From Tsukamurella sp. 1534 (GTDB taxonomy: Bacteria; Actinomycetota; Actinomycetes; Mycobacteriales; Mycobacteriaceae), in assembly GCF_000312385.1 (NCBI RefSeq), contig NZ_HE997626.1, forward strand, positions 140,787-204,786: DNA of 64,000 nt. The letters are read 5' to 3'. Made by a program: the position numbers and the translations under genes. Under the pieces are notes generated by a model. It had not been told where the DNA came from and made no database searches. It saw only the letters and a program-made list of their open reading frames with translations. Positions 42,083 to 50,698 of the stretch are shown here, piece after piece. Each line of letters opens with the position of its first letter. The first letter of the stretch is position 1.

Positions 42083-43780
42083 TCAGCCGAAGGTGAACGA
42101 GTACGCGGTCAGTCCGGGCGACAGGGCGACGGTCACGTTCCCCGATCGGGCTTCGGCGCCGTCGACGACGGTGCGGATGTCCGGCGGCCCCGATACGGGC
42201 ACCGTCCGGGTGGCGCCGTCCTCGGTGACGGTGAGCGTGCCGGTTCCGGCGACGTTCAGGTACACCCGCCGCGCGTGATAGGCGAGCGTCACCCGCGCGC
42301 CGTCCCCCGCCCGGATGTCGTCGGGGCCGACGGTCCACGTTCCGGAGAGGGCGAACCGGTGCTGATCGAGTGTGGGCGGCGGGGTGAACGTGCGGGTTCC
42401 GGGCTCGTACCCGTCACCGGCGAAGTTCTGCTGGCGCGCGGCACCCAGGTACGTCTCGGGCGTCTGCCCGACGGTGCGCGGCGTGGTGTCGGGGAGGTCC
42501 GTGGCGGACGGCAGGTGCGCGCCGGGCCGGGCGGCGAGCAGGAGGGACCTGATCGACTCCTCCGTCTTGTCGTACTTCCCCTCGCCGAGGGTCACGAGGC
42601 GGACGGTGCCGGTGGCGTCGATGAGGTAACCGGCCGGCCAGGCGACGTTGCGGTAGGCGTTCCAGGTCCCGTGGTCGTTGTCGACGGCCACCGGGAACGT
42701 GAGCCCCAGCTTGGCGATCCCCGATTCGATGTTGCCCGTATCGCGTTCGAAGGCGTACTCCGGGGTGTGCACGCCGATCACCTCGAACCCACTGTCGCGG
42801 TAGTTCTTCCACCACGCCTCGACGTGCGGGAGCTCGCGCTGGCAGTTGATGCAGGAGTACGCCCAGAAGTCGATGAGCACGACCTTTCCGCGCATCGCGT
42901 CGAGGGTGCGGGGTTCCGTGCGGTCGCCGAGCCACGCCGTGATGCCCGCGATCTCCGGCGCCTTCCCGCAGTCGGCGAGCGCGGTGCCACCCGTGAAGGC
43001 GTCCTGCTGGCAGCGCTGCAGGGATCCGGTCCCGGCGACGGCGGGAGCGACTGCGGCGCCGAGCTTTCCGCCGACGGCCTGGGTGTAGTCGGGGATGCGC
43101 CGCTGGATCACGTCCGTCACGTTGAGCGCGAGGGCGACGGCGAGCGCGATCACCACCACTCCCCCGGCCACGCGGATGCCCCTCTGCCTGTGCTGCAACG
43201 CCTTCACTCGATCCGCCAGCCCGCGGCCGGCGAGGGCCACGACGAGCAGTGGGATCGCGGTGCCGATCGCGAACGCGGCGGTGAGCAGCAGCGTGCGCGG
43301 GCCGATCCGGTCCGTCGCCCCGGCCACCGCGATGGTCGCTAGCACGGGGCCCGCACACGGGACGTACACGGCGCCCAACGCGACACCCAGCAGGAAGCCG
43401 CCGCCGGCACCGTCGGACCTGCCACCCGGAACCCGCTGGGGCAGACGGGCGAACGGTCGCTCGAGCAACCTCTCCAAGGGCGGGAAGAGCATCGCGAGGC
43501 CGAGCAGCAGCAGGGCGGCGATGCCCACCCACCGGATGAGGTCGGCGGGCAGGTGCAGCAGTGAGAGGAGGAGACTGCCGAACAGCGTGAACAGCGAGAA
43601 GCTCAGCACGAGGCCTGCCACGATGGCCACGGGCCGCGCCTTCGACGGCGCACGCTCGCCGCCCTGCGCCGCCCCGGCGCCGCCGACCAGTACGACCGGC
43701 AACACCGGGAGAACGCAGGGCGAGACCCCCGCCAGGATTCCGCCGACGACGCCGACCAGGAGCAGCGTCAGGTCGGTCAC
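42083..43780 (-). CDS. dipZ: DipZ: CcdA membrane domain fused to a TlpA-like thioredoxin domain
   Basis: A 565-residue protein that moves reducing power across the membrane. The N-terminal half is CcdA-like, with ISPCVLPVLPVV-type motif (GVSPCVLPVLPVVLVGG) and five or six helices, including a second conserved cysteine motif VYVPCAGPVLATI. After residue 240 comes an extracytoplasmic thioredoxin/TlpA domain with the CxxC SCINCQRELPHVEAWW (Cys310, Cys313). A beta-rich C-terminal domain (ALSGTWTVGPDDIRAGDGAR) like a carbohydrate-binding fold follows, as in Mycobacterium DipZ. It sits nine bases after a small four-cysteine exported protein gene. Confidence 0.93.
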   Translation of the reverse strand: MTDLTLLLVGVVGGILAGVSPCVLPVLPVVLVGGAGAAQGGERAPSKARPVAIVAGLVLSFSLFTLFGSLLLSLLHLPADLIRWVGIAALLLLGLAMLFPPLERLLERPFARLPQRVPGGRSDGAGGGFLLGVALGAVYVPCAGPVLATIAVAGATDRIGPRTLLLTAAFAIGTAIPLLVVALAGRGLADRVKALQHRQRGIRVAGGVVVIALAVALALNVTDVIQRRIPDYTQAVGGKLGAAVAPAVAGTGSLQRCQQDAFTGGTALADCGKAPEIAGITAWLGDRTEPRTLDAMRGKVVLIDFWAYSCINCQRELPHVEAWWKNYRDSGFEVIGVHTPEYAFERDTGNIESGIAKLGLTFPVAVDNDHGTWNAYRNVAWPAGYLIDATGTVRLVTLGEGKYDKTEESIRSLLLAARPGAHLPSATDLPDTTPRTVGQTPETYLGAARQQNFAGDGYEPGTRTFTPPPTLDQHRFALSGTWTVGPDDIRAGDGARVTLAYHARRVYLNVAGTGTLTVTEDGATRTVPVSGPPDIRTVVDGAEARSGNVTVALSPGLTAYSFTFG

Positions 43781-43789
43781 GACGTCACG

Positions 43790-44047
43790 TCACCAGGTCG
43801 TCCCGTTCATACCCGGGATCACGCAGTGGCCGAACTTGTCGACGCGACCGATCAGCATCATGTCGTACCCCGTGCAGTGGGAGTTGATCTGCGCGCACGT
43901 GTTGATGCTGGTGATCACCTTGTTGACACCGCAACTGGTCCCGGGCTTGGGCGGCGGTGGCGGTGGGTCGCCGTACGCGGTCCCGCCGATTCCGAACAGT
44001 GCAGTCGCGATCATCGCGACGGCCGCCACTCGTGTCGTTCGCTTCAT
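43790..44047 (-). CDS. Small exported four-cysteine protein
   Basis: An 85-residue protein with a cleavable signal peptide (MKRTTRVAAVAMIATALFGI, cleavage after TAYG or thereabouts), a proline run (DPPPPPPKPGTS) and a mature region with Cys39, Cys51, Cys58 and Cys75, which would allow two disulfides. It is the first gene of a pair with dipZ: its stop is nine bases before the dipZ start. A cysteine-containing export product next to a thiol-disulfide exchanger suggests a substrate or partner of DipZ. No family is recognised. Confidence 0.75.
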   Translation of the reverse strand: MKRTTRVAAVAMIATALFGIGGTAYGDPPPPPPKPGTSCGVNKVITSINTCAQINSHCTGYDMMLIGRVDKFGHCVIPGMNGTTW

Positions 44048-44131
44048 CGAGCACCTCCTACGAGGCCCCCACGTCGCGATGATTCTACCGCCGATGGTGT
44101 GACCCGTGCCACAGTTAGATCCCGTGAAGGT

Positions 44132-44572
44132 TCAACCGCGGACGCCGTCCACCACCGCCCGGATCCGCCGCTCCCGCGTCTCCTGCTTCTTCGCCTCCGC
44201 GACGCCGCGGGCGTACTCCTTGCGCCGCGTATAGCTGAGCGCGTCGAACGCGGCGCGCAGGCCGGGTTCCGCATCGAGGACCGCCGCCAGATCGTCGGGA
44301 ACCTCGACGGTGCGCTCGGCGTCGTCGAGCTCGATGGTCGCGTCGACCGTGTCGCCGATCTCCACCGCGAGCTCATTCCGCGCCGCCTTCGACATGCCGA
44401 TCAAGTAACAGCCGCCCATCGCGGCGAGCCGCAGCCGCGCGGTGCGATCACCGATGGTGACGCGGACGGCGGCCCGCTTTCCGCCGCCGAGCGCGGTCAC
44501 CTGCTCCTCGGTGAGAACGATCGCGGTGGCCGGGCCGGTGGGCTCGAGGGTGGTGTGCACGTTCAATCGCAT
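44132..44572 (-). CDS. YdeI/DUF1905-type protein
   Basis: A 146-residue protein with an N-terminal DUF1905 beta barrel (FTTLEPTGPATAIVL-like start VHTTLEPTGPATAIVL, then RAAVRVTIGDRTARLRLAAM). A C-terminal YdeI/OmpD-associated helical segment AFDALSYTRRKEYARGVAEA follows, with the basic KKQETRERRIRAVVDG end. This pair of modules is the usual YdeI architecture. Members occur singly and their function is unknown. It lies four bases before the VOC gene on the same strand, with the VOC gene upstream. Confidence 0.87.
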   Translation of the reverse strand: MRLNVHTTLEPTGPATAIVLTEEQVTALGGGKRAAVRVTIGDRTARLRLAAMGGCYLIGMSKAARNELAVEIGDTVDATIELDDAERTVEVPDDLAAVLDAEPGLRAAFDALSYTRRKEYARGVAEAKKQETRERRIRAVVDGVRG

Positions 44573-44575
44573 CGT

Positions 44576-44923
44576 TCAGTCCTCCGCGCCCGGCGGTGCG
44601 CCGCCGATCCCGACCTCGTTGCCGTCGGGGTCGTGGAACAGCGCCTTCCGCACACCGTTCTCGTAGACCTCCACCGAGGACGGGGCGAGACCACGGCTCT
44701 CCGCTCCCGCGAGGAAGGCGCCGTAGTCGTCGACGAACAGTGTCACGGAGCTGTGGCCGGCGTGCTCGGGCAGTAGCTCGGCGTAGACGTGGAGGTGCGC
44801 CTCGAGCGTCCACACGTGCTCGACGTCGTTGGGAGCGAAGGACTCGACGGCGCCGAAGAGCGCGTCTCCCCACGCGATCGCCCGCGGTAGATCGGTGACC
44901 GCGATGCGCGCGAACAGATCCAT
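44576..44923 (-). CDS. VOC-family (glyoxalase-like) protein
   Basis: A 115-residue glyoxalase/bleomycin-resistance fold protein: MDLFARIAVTDLPRAIAWGD at the start, LEAHLHVYAELLPEHAGHSS in the middle and a C-terminal metal strand KALFHDPDGNEVGIGG that is standard for the superfamily. I chose the ATG at 44923 because GAGAGGAA lies upstream. Substrate unknown. It is three bases from the DUF1905 gene, so they form a two-gene unit. Confidence 0.87.
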   Translation of the reverse strand: MDLFARIAVTDLPRAIAWGDALFGAVESFAPNDVEHVWTLEAHLHVYAELLPEHAGHSSVTLFVDDYGAFLAGAESRGLAPSSVEVYENGVRKALFHDPDGNEVGIGGAPPGAED

Positions 44924-45104
44924 GGCGTTCCTCTCACCTGTCCGACCGGGGTCGAGCGCCGACACGAGCACAGTCGGATCCTATGCCGAAGGGAGCAGTC
45001 GTGGCATGCGGTGACGGGGAGCGGGTCCGCGCGGACCTGCGGCGAGGTCCGGCCCCGCGTCAGTCGCACTGGCCGCGCGGGCGATCTGGGGTTACCGTCG
45101 GAGT

Positions 45105-45569
45105 ATGGGCCGGACCGCGGGAACCGCGAAGACGATGCCGCTGCAGGGCTTGATGAACGCCGTGATGCGCACTCTGCTGCGGGTGCCCGGCGTCTCGTCG
45201 TTCCTCGGCGAACGGCTCCTCACCCTGTACGTGGTGGGGCGTAAGTCCGGCAAGGTGTTCGAGGTACCCGTGGCCTACACCAAGCGCGGCAGCGATCTCC
45301 TGGTCGGATCGCCGTTCCCGTGGGGGAAGAACCTGCGCACCGGCGAGCCGATCGACATCCAGCTCGCGGGGCACCGTCGGACCGCCGACGTGACGGTGGT
45401 CGCGGACGAGGCCGGCGTGATGGAGCTGTACGGCGTGATCGCCGCGGACAACAAGAATTTCGCGTCGTTCAACGACATCGGATTCACCGCCGACGGCGCA
45501 CCGGACCCCACCGACCTGCGGCGCGCCTACGAAGGTGGCGCCAGGGTCTTCGTCCTCTCCCCGCGCTGA
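45105..45569 (+). CDS. Deazaflavin-dependent (DUF385) nitroreductase-family protein
   Basis: A 154-residue protein of the F420-dependent Ddn-like family, starting PLQGLMNAVMRTLLRVPGVS. It has the conserved segment LYVVGRKSGKVFEVPVAYTK, which resembles the KSG motif of this superfamily, and FPWGKNLRTGEPIDIQLAGH. Members bind coenzyme F420 or other flavins and reduce or modify quinones and nitro compounds. The length fits a single split-barrel domain. It converges on the MarR gene, 16 bp apart. Confidence 0.88.
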   Translation: MGRTAGTAKTMPLQGLMNAVMRTLLRVPGVSSFLGERLLTLYVVGRKSGKVFEVPVAYTKRGSDLLVGSPFPWGKNLRTGEPIDIQLAGHRRTADVTVVADEAGVMELYGVIAADNKNFASFNDIGFTADGAPDPTDLRRAYEGGARVFVLSPR

Positions 45570-45585
45570 TCGCCGGCGGATGTCG

Positions 45586-46044
45586 TCAGCGTCGCTGCGC
45601 CGCGAGTTCGCGGCTGCGGTGCGCCATGGTCGCGAGCGTCGCGACGAATGCCGAGCGTTCCCCGTCGGGGAGGTCGCCGAAGAACACCCTCTCGGCCTCG
45701 AGGACCCGCTCGGAGAGTTCCGCGTACCGCGCTCTCCCGTGCCGGGTGGCGGCGACGATCCTCCGCCGACGGTCCGCGGGGTCGTCCTGGCGCTCGACGA
45801 GGCCGGCGGCCTGGAGGTCGTCGACGAAGTACGGCATCACGGTGCGGTCGACTCCCAAGTAGTCCGCGAGAGCCGTCTGCGACCGGATGCTCTTGTGAAT
45901 CACCGTGTGCAGGAGCTGATACCCGCGGGCGCCCCGCGGCACGTCCGCGAAGACCGGGTCGACCACGGCCGCGTACCCGCGGCCGATCATCGCGATCGAC
46001 CACCCCAAATCGCACGCTTCGAGTGCGGTAGCCCGGTCATTCAT
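45586..46044 (-). CDS. MarR-family regulator divergent from hchA
   Basis: A 152-residue winged-helix regulator. The recognition region reads TALADYLGVDRTVMPYFVDD followed by LQAAGLVERQDDPADRRRRI, the wing, and the C-terminal dimer helix includes ELSERVLEAERVFFGDLPDG. It starts 54 bases from the HchA-like gene on the other strand, with TATGTT-G-AACATA lying between them. It is likely to repress that gene in response to an electrophile or aldehyde signal. The target is inferred. Confidence 0.88.
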   Translation of the reverse strand: MNDRATALEACDLGWSIAMIGRGYAAVVDPVFADVPRGARGYQLLHTVIHKSIRSQTALADYLGVDRTVMPYFVDDLQAAGLVERQDDPADRRRRIVAATRHGRARYAELSERVLEAERVFFGDLPDGERSAFVATLATMAHRSRELAAQRR

Positions 46045-46063
46045 CGATCACAGGCTAATGCAC

Positions 46064-46099
46064 TTGCCTCAGCCACCCCCATATCGTATGTTGAACATA
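46064..46099 (+). promoter_or_regulatory. Leaderless promoter and operator of the HchA gene
   Basis: TTGCCT (46064-46069), 17 bases, TATGTT (46087-46092) and six more bases lead to the ATG at 46099, a leaderless arrangement. The 13-bp inverted repeat TATGTT-G-AACATA (46087-46099) overlaps the -10 box and the start codon. The MarR protein encoded on the other strand is the probable binder. Confidence 0.6.
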
Positions 46100-46974
46100 T
46101 GACTGGTTCAGCAAACGATAATGCCCAGCAAGACCGCAATCCCACCGCGGACCCCGCCGAGGACGGGGCGTTCTTCCCGTCGCCGTACTCGCTGTCCCAG
46201 TACACCGCGCCACGAACCGACTTCGACGGTCTGGCGACCGAGGAGAAGTACCGGGGCGGGCGCTGGAAGGTCCTGGTGACCGCCGCCCACGAGCGGTACA
46301 TGCTCATGCAGAACGAGACCTTCTTCTCCACCGGAAACCACCCCGTCGAGACGCTGCTCCCCCTCCACCACATCGCCGAGGCCGGCTTCGGCATCGATAT
46401 CGCGACCGTCACCGGCGGCCCCGGGAAGTTCGAGTGGTGGGCCTATCCCCGCGAGGACGAGGCCGTCGCGAGCGCGTGGGAGGCGACCGCCGACGATTTC
46501 AAGGCGCCGAAGCGCCTGTCCGACGCGATCGCCGGCGGCCTGGACGACTACGCGGCGATCTTCATCCCCGGCGGGCACGCGGCCATGAACGGCGTGCCGT
46601 TCAGCGAAGACGTCGGCGAGGCGCTCCGCTACTTCCTGGAGAACGACCGCCTCGTGATCACGCTGTGCCACGGGCCCGCCGGCCTACTCGCCGCCGGGAT
46701 CGGGCGGGATGCGAACCCGTTCGCGGGCTACGAGCTGGTCGCGTTCCCCGATTCCCTCGACTTCGGCGCGAACATCGAGATCGGCTACCTCCCCGGCGCG
46801 ATGCCGTGGAAGCTCGGCGAGAGCCTCCGCGCCGCCGGTCTCGAGGTCGTCAACGACGACATGAGCGGCGCGACGACGCGCGACCGCAACCTCCTCACCG
46901 GGGACAGCCCGCTCGCCGCCCACCGGCTCGGCAAGGAGTCCGCACTCGCGCTCCTGGAGAAGTTCGGGGACTGA
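46099..46974 (+). CDS. HchA-type DJ-1/PfpI protein (glyoxalase III or Hsp31)
   Basis: A 291-residue DJ-1 superfamily protein with the Hsp31/HchA layout. It has an N-terminal extension, then TGNHPVETLLPLHHIAEAGF, AIFIPGGHAAMNGVPFSEDV and the nucleophile elbow VITLCHGPAGLL with Cys190. A Glu and His of the catalytic triad are expected around it. Members remove methylglyoxal without glutathione or act as chaperones. The gene is divergent from a MarR regulator and looks leaderless. Length agrees with Escherichia coli HchA (283 residues). Confidence 0.9.
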   Translation: MTGSANDNAQQDRNPTADPAEDGAFFPSPYSLSQYTAPRTDFDGLATEEKYRGGRWKVLVTAAHERYMLMQNETFFSTGNHPVETLLPLHHIAEAGFGIDIATVTGGPGKFEWWAYPREDEAVASAWEATADDFKAPKRLSDAIAGGLDDYAAIFIPGGHAAMNGVPFSEDVGEALRYFLENDRLVITLCHGPAGLLAAGIGRDANPFAGYELVAFPDSLDFGANIEIGYLPGAMPWKLGESLRAAGLEVVNDDMSGATTRDRNLLTGDSPLAAHRLGKESALALLEKFGD

Positions 46975-47007
46975 CCCCGGTCCCGGAGTCGCCGGTGCCG
47001 CTGTCGG

Positions 47008-48489
47008 TCAGTGATGCGCTCCGGCGGGCGCGGCACCGTCGACCTTGGCGGGCAGCAGCAGCGACGACGCGACGACCACGACGCCCATCAGGGCGGCGGC
47101 GGCGAAGGCCCACTGCAGTCCGCCGACGAAGGCCTCCGGCTGGGAGGAGCCCGTCTCGGCGAGTTGCGCGGAGCGGTTCGACATGACGACGATCAGCGCG
47201 GCGGTGCCGATGGCGCCCGCCACCTGCTGCAGGGTTCCGAGCAGGGAGGACCCGTGCGAGTACAGGTGCTCCGGCAGGTCGCCGAGTCCGACGGTGAAGA
47301 CCGGGGTGAAGATGGCGGCGAGGCACACCATGAGCGCGACGTGGATCGCGACGATGACCGGGTACGGCGTGGTCGCCCCGATGCGGCTCAGCGCCGCGAG
47401 CGCGAGCACGATGCCGACGGATCCGGGGATCACCAGCGGCCGCGCACCGACCCGGTCGTAGAGCTTGCCGACCTTCGGGCCCAGCAGGCCCATCGCGAGA
47501 CCGCCGGGCATCACCAGCAGCCCGGTCTGCAGTTCGGACAGGCCGCGCAGGTCCTGCAGGTACAGCGGCAGCAGGATCATCGAACCGAGAAAGGCCATGA
47601 ACCCGGCCGTCATGAGGAGCAATGACACGGCGAAGGTGCGGTGCCGCAACGCACGCAGGTCGAGCAGCGGCATCTCGCGCTGCTGCAGCCGCACTTGGTA
47701 GGCGGCGAAAGCGACGATGAGCAGGACACCCGCGGCCACGGTGAGCGCCGGGCCCGTCCATCCGCCCGAACCGATCTCGCTCAGGCCGTAGACCAGGCTG
47801 CCGAATCCGGCCGCGGCGAGCACCACGCTGAGCCAACTGACCGGAGTGCTCGCCGTATCGCCCACGTTCTCCAGCTGACGCATCCCGGCGACGCCGACGA
47901 GCACTGCGATCGGGAGGACGAACACGAAGATCAGGCGCCACGAGCCCAGGTGCAGGATCATCCCGGACACCGCCGGGCCGAGCGCCGGCGCGCAGGACAT
48001 GGCCAGCGTGACCTGGCCCATCACCCGGCCGCGATCGCTCTCGGGTACGACCGTCATGAGGGTCGTCATGAGCAGAGGCATCATCACCGCGGTGCCTCCC
48101 GCCTGCACGACGCGGGCCGCCAGCAGCACCTCGAACGTCGGGGCCGCCGCGGCGAGCGCCGTGCCGACGCTGAACGTGGACATGGCCACCGCGTACGCCG
48201 TGCGGGTGCTGACGCGCTGCAGGAACCAGCCGGTGACCGGGATGACCGCGGCCATCGTGAGCATGAAGACCGTCGACAGCCACTGGGCGGCGCGCGCGTC
48301 GACGTGGAAGTCGGTCATCAACCGCGGGATGGCGTTGATCATGATCGTCTCGTTGAGGATCACGACGAACGTGGCCGCGACCAGGAGTTTGATCACGAGC
48401 GGCGTGCGGCCGGGCTGATGGGTCGCGTCGGCACCGAGGTCCCTCGGCGGATCGGCCGGAAGGTCCATCGGTTCGGTGGAGGTGGTCAT
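47008..48489 (-). CDS. DHA2-family (EmrB/QacA-type) multidrug MFS transporter
   Basis: A 493-residue transporter with fourteen predicted helices. It has FVVILNETIMINAIPRLMTD in helix 1, WLSTVFMLTMAAVIPVTGWF, the motif C-like QVTLAMSCAPALGPAVSGMI in helix 5, and LVMPGGLAMGLLGPKVGKLY in the second half. The DHA2 family exports lipophilic drugs by proton antiport. I chose the ATG at 48489. Upstream reading (MSKYLSVVRCIDEG) is spurious. There is no regulator directly beside it. It converges on the HchA gene. Confidence 0.92.
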   Translation of the reverse strand: MTTSTEPMDLPADPPRDLGADATHQPGRTPLVIKLLVAATFVVILNETIMINAIPRLMTDFHVDARAAQWLSTVFMLTMAAVIPVTGWFLQRVSTRTAYAVAMSTFSVGTALAAAAPTFEVLLAARVVQAGGTAVMMPLLMTTLMTVVPESDRGRVMGQVTLAMSCAPALGPAVSGMILHLGSWRLIFVFVLPIAVLVGVAGMRQLENVGDTASTPVSWLSVVLAAAGFGSLVYGLSEIGSGGWTGPALTVAAGVLLIVAFAAYQVRLQQREMPLLDLRALRHRTFAVSLLLMTAGFMAFLGSMILLPLYLQDLRGLSELQTGLLVMPGGLAMGLLGPKVGKLYDRVGARPLVIPGSVGIVLALAALSRIGATTPYPVIVAIHVALMVCLAAIFTPVFTVGLGDLPEHLYSHGSSLLGTLQQVAGAIGTAALIVVMSNRSAQLAETGSSQPEAFVGGLQWAFAAAALMGVVVVASSLLLPAKVDGAAPAGAHH

Positions 48490-48600
48490 GGCGAAGTCCT
48501 CGTGGTCGGCGCGGCAACGACCCGGACGGTCATCGCCTTCATCTATACAACGAACCACCGACAGGTATTTCGACACGGCCCGTCGGGTCCCGCCCCGCGC

Positions 48601-49518
48601 TCACGCCGGCCCCGGCGGAACGATCGCTGCGGTCCCGAGGCGCCCGAGTCCCCGGACGACGACATCGGCGACGGTGCGCGCGTACCGCCCGTCCGGATCC
48701 AGGTCGGGATCGAAGACGGTGACGGAAGCGCCGACGGCGTCGGGGGCGAGGCGCTCCAGCACCGCGACGAGTTCCTCGACCCGGAGGCCACCCGGATCGG
48801 GACTGTCGACCGCCGGCATCACCTGCGGGTCCAGGACGTCGACATCGATCTGCAGCCAATAGGCCGGGCCGGCGACCTCGCGGACTCGCTCCGCGAGACG
48901 CGCGGGATCCTCCGCTGCGGCGTCGGCCGCCGAGACGACCAGCCCGATTCGCTCCGTGACCTCGTCCACCGCCTCGTCGTCGTGGCGGTGCCCGATGTGG
49001 ACGGCGCGCTCCGGAGCGAAGTAGGGGCGAAGGCCGTCGATGTCCGCGATCGCGTCCCAATGCAGCCCGATTGCGGCCGCGAGATCCTCACCGGCGACGC
49101 TGGCGCACTCGTCACTGTTCCCGGGGTGCCGGAAGTCGGTGTGGCCGTCGATGTGCACCAGGCCGGCCCCACCCCGGCCCGCGACCGCGAGTCCCGCCGC
49201 GATGAGCAGGCTGCAATCGCCGCCGAGGACGAGCGGCGCGGCGCCACCGTCCAGCAGAACGGCCAGGCGATCGGCGAGACGCCGGGCATGCTCGACCAGC
49301 GCCCGCTCGTTCCGGACGTGGCCGGGCGGCCGCACGGGATCGTCGTCGACGTAGCGTCCTGGAAGCACCACCCCGGCGTCGCGGGCGCCGGCGCGCAGGA
49401 GATCGTCGAACAGCCCAGCCTCACGCAGGGCCTCGGGGGCCTTGTGCGTACCGGGGACGGCGCCGCGCTCCGGCGGCCGCAAACCCAGATTCGACGGAGC
49501 GGAGACGAGGGCGATCAC
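48601..49518 (-). CDS. Arginase/ureohydrolase-family protein with altered metal site
   Basis: A 305-residue protein of the arginase fold. The family motifs are LGGDCSLLIA (99-103 core), VHIDGHTDFR (Asp124, His126, Asp128) and LQIDVDVLDP (Asp225, Asp227). In arginases and agmatinases the first motif is GGDHS, and its histidine binds manganese. Here it is Cys102. Asp124, His126, Asp128, Asp225 and Asp227 remain. The change may alter the metal content or the substrate. It could be a ureohydrolase of unknown specificity. Downstream MFS and upstream WYL genes do not indicate one. Confidence 0.85.
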   Translation of the reverse strand: MIALVSAPSNLGLRPPERGAVPGTHKAPEALREAGLFDDLLRAGARDAGVVLPGRYVDDDPVRPPGHVRNERALVEHARRLADRLAVLLDGGAAPLVLGGDCSLLIAAGLAVAGRGGAGLVHIDGHTDFRHPGNSDECASVAGEDLAAAIGLHWDAIADIDGLRPYFAPERAVHIGHRHDDEAVDEVTERIGLVVSAADAAAEDPARLAERVREVAGPAYWLQIDVDVLDPQVMPAVDSPDPGGLRVEELVAVLERLAPDAVGASVTVFDPDLDPDGRYARTVADVVVRGLGRLGTAAIVPPGPA

Positions 49519-49594
49519 ACCGGAAGCATCTCAGACTCCCGTTGAGCCGGCACTCATCCCGCGGCACGCCCGCGCGGCTCCCGGCACGGTTCGA

Positions 49595-50575
49595 TCACAC
49601 TTCCGGCGTAGGTCCGCTGTAGCGGGTAACGAGTCGCAGCGCCCGATCGCGCAGTTCGATGCGCAGAGTCTCCGGCGCCAGGACCTCGGCGTCGGATCCG
49701 AGCTGCCACACCGCCCAGGACGCGTGTCGCAGATCCTCGAAGGCCACGTCCAGTCGCACCCAATCGTTCTCCGCATTCTCCTCCGAGCGGACGGCACGGG
49801 CCGCGTCCAGGAGTTCGTCGCGGCGTGACGACCTCACCCGGACGTCCACGGCGATGTGATCCTCCGAGAGGAACCTGGCGGTGCGCTCGGCCCAGATGCG
49901 GTCCAGATCGACCTGCGCTGGGCGTTCCGCCGCATCGGGAAGCACTGCGGCACTGAGAATCCGGGACAGACGGTACGTGCGATCCTCACCGGCCTTGATC
50001 GCCAGCAGGTACGAGCGGCCGCGAACCGTGACGAGTCCGATCGGATCCACCGTGCGCCGACCGCGCGGCACGCCCGGCGCCGCGTAGTCGAAGCGAAGCC
50101 GGCGTCCGGTGAGCACCGCTGCGCGGACCTCGTTCATCACCGTTTCGGCCACGTGCTCGGGGATCGCCCGCCGGGACAGCAGGTCGATCTCGGGTTCCAC
50201 CAGGAATCGCGCAGCAGCGTCGTCCAGGCTCGTGCGGTGCCCGTCGGGCAGTGCATCGACGACCTTGCGCATCGCCGAGGCCAGCGGCGCGCTGAGCCCG
50301 AACACGGTGCCCGCCCGGCCCGCTCCCGCGGTGAACAGCGCGAGAGCCTCGTCGTGGTTCAGCCCGGTCAGCTCCGTACGGAATCCCGGCAACAGCGAGT
50401 AGCCGCCGTGGCGGCCGCGATCGGCGTAGACCGGGACGCCCGCGCTGGAGAGCGCGTCGATATCGCGCAGCACCGTCCGCGACGAGACCTCGAGCTCGTT
50501 CGCCAGCTGGTCCGCCGTCATGCGGCCTCGCCTGCGCAGCAGCAGAATCAGCGAGACCAATCGGTCCGCTCGCAC
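49595..50575 (-). CDS. WYL-domain (YafY-type) HTH regulator
   Basis: A 326-residue transcription factor with an N-terminal DeoR-like HTH (VRADRLVSLILLLRRRGRMT then LANELEVSSRTVLRDIDALS), a helical connector and a WYL domain (RLRFDYAAPGVPRGRRTVDP, GLVTVRGRSYLLAIKAGEDR). A C-terminal WCX-like part follows. WYL domains bind nucleic acids or small ligands. The start was taken as GTG at 50575, and GTG at 50599 is possible. A strong inverted repeat (50593-50619) overlaps this start region and lies before the divergent RidA gene. Confidence 0.87.
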   Translation of the reverse strand: MRADRLVSLILLLRRRGRMTADQLANELEVSSRTVLRDIDALSSAGVPVYADRGRHGGYSLLPGFRTELTGLNHDEALALFTAGAGRAGTVFGLSAPLASAMRKVVDALPDGHRTSLDDAAARFLVEPEIDLLSRRAIPEHVAETVMNEVRAAVLTGRRLRFDYAAPGVPRGRRTVDPIGLVTVRGRSYLLAIKAGEDRTYRLSRILSAAVLPDAAERPAQVDLDRIWAERTARFLSEDHIAVDVRVRSSRRDELLDAARAVRSEENAENDWVRLDVAFEDLRHASWAVWQLGSDAEVLAPETLRIELRDRALRLVTRYSGPTPEV

Positions 50576-50592
50576 GAATCCATGCTTACCAA

Positions 50593-50619
50593 GAATCACG
50601 ACAGAAGGTGTCGTGATTC
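50593..50619. promoter_or_regulatory. 11-bp inverted repeat between the WYL and RidA genes
   Basis: GAATCACGACA (50593-50603), a five-base spacer GAAGG and TGTCGTGATTC (50609-50619) form perfect 11-bp arms. CCAA and TTGG extend the symmetry outward with one skipped base. It lies at the start of the WYL regulator gene and upstream of ridA. Its strength and position make it the likely operator of the WYL protein. Confidence 0.7.
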
Positions 50620-50698
50620 GTTGGAAGCCTCGATGTGCACGTCGAGGACGGCGGCCGACCGGCCGTCGATCGGCGCGACACCGATGATCGGAGCAGAA

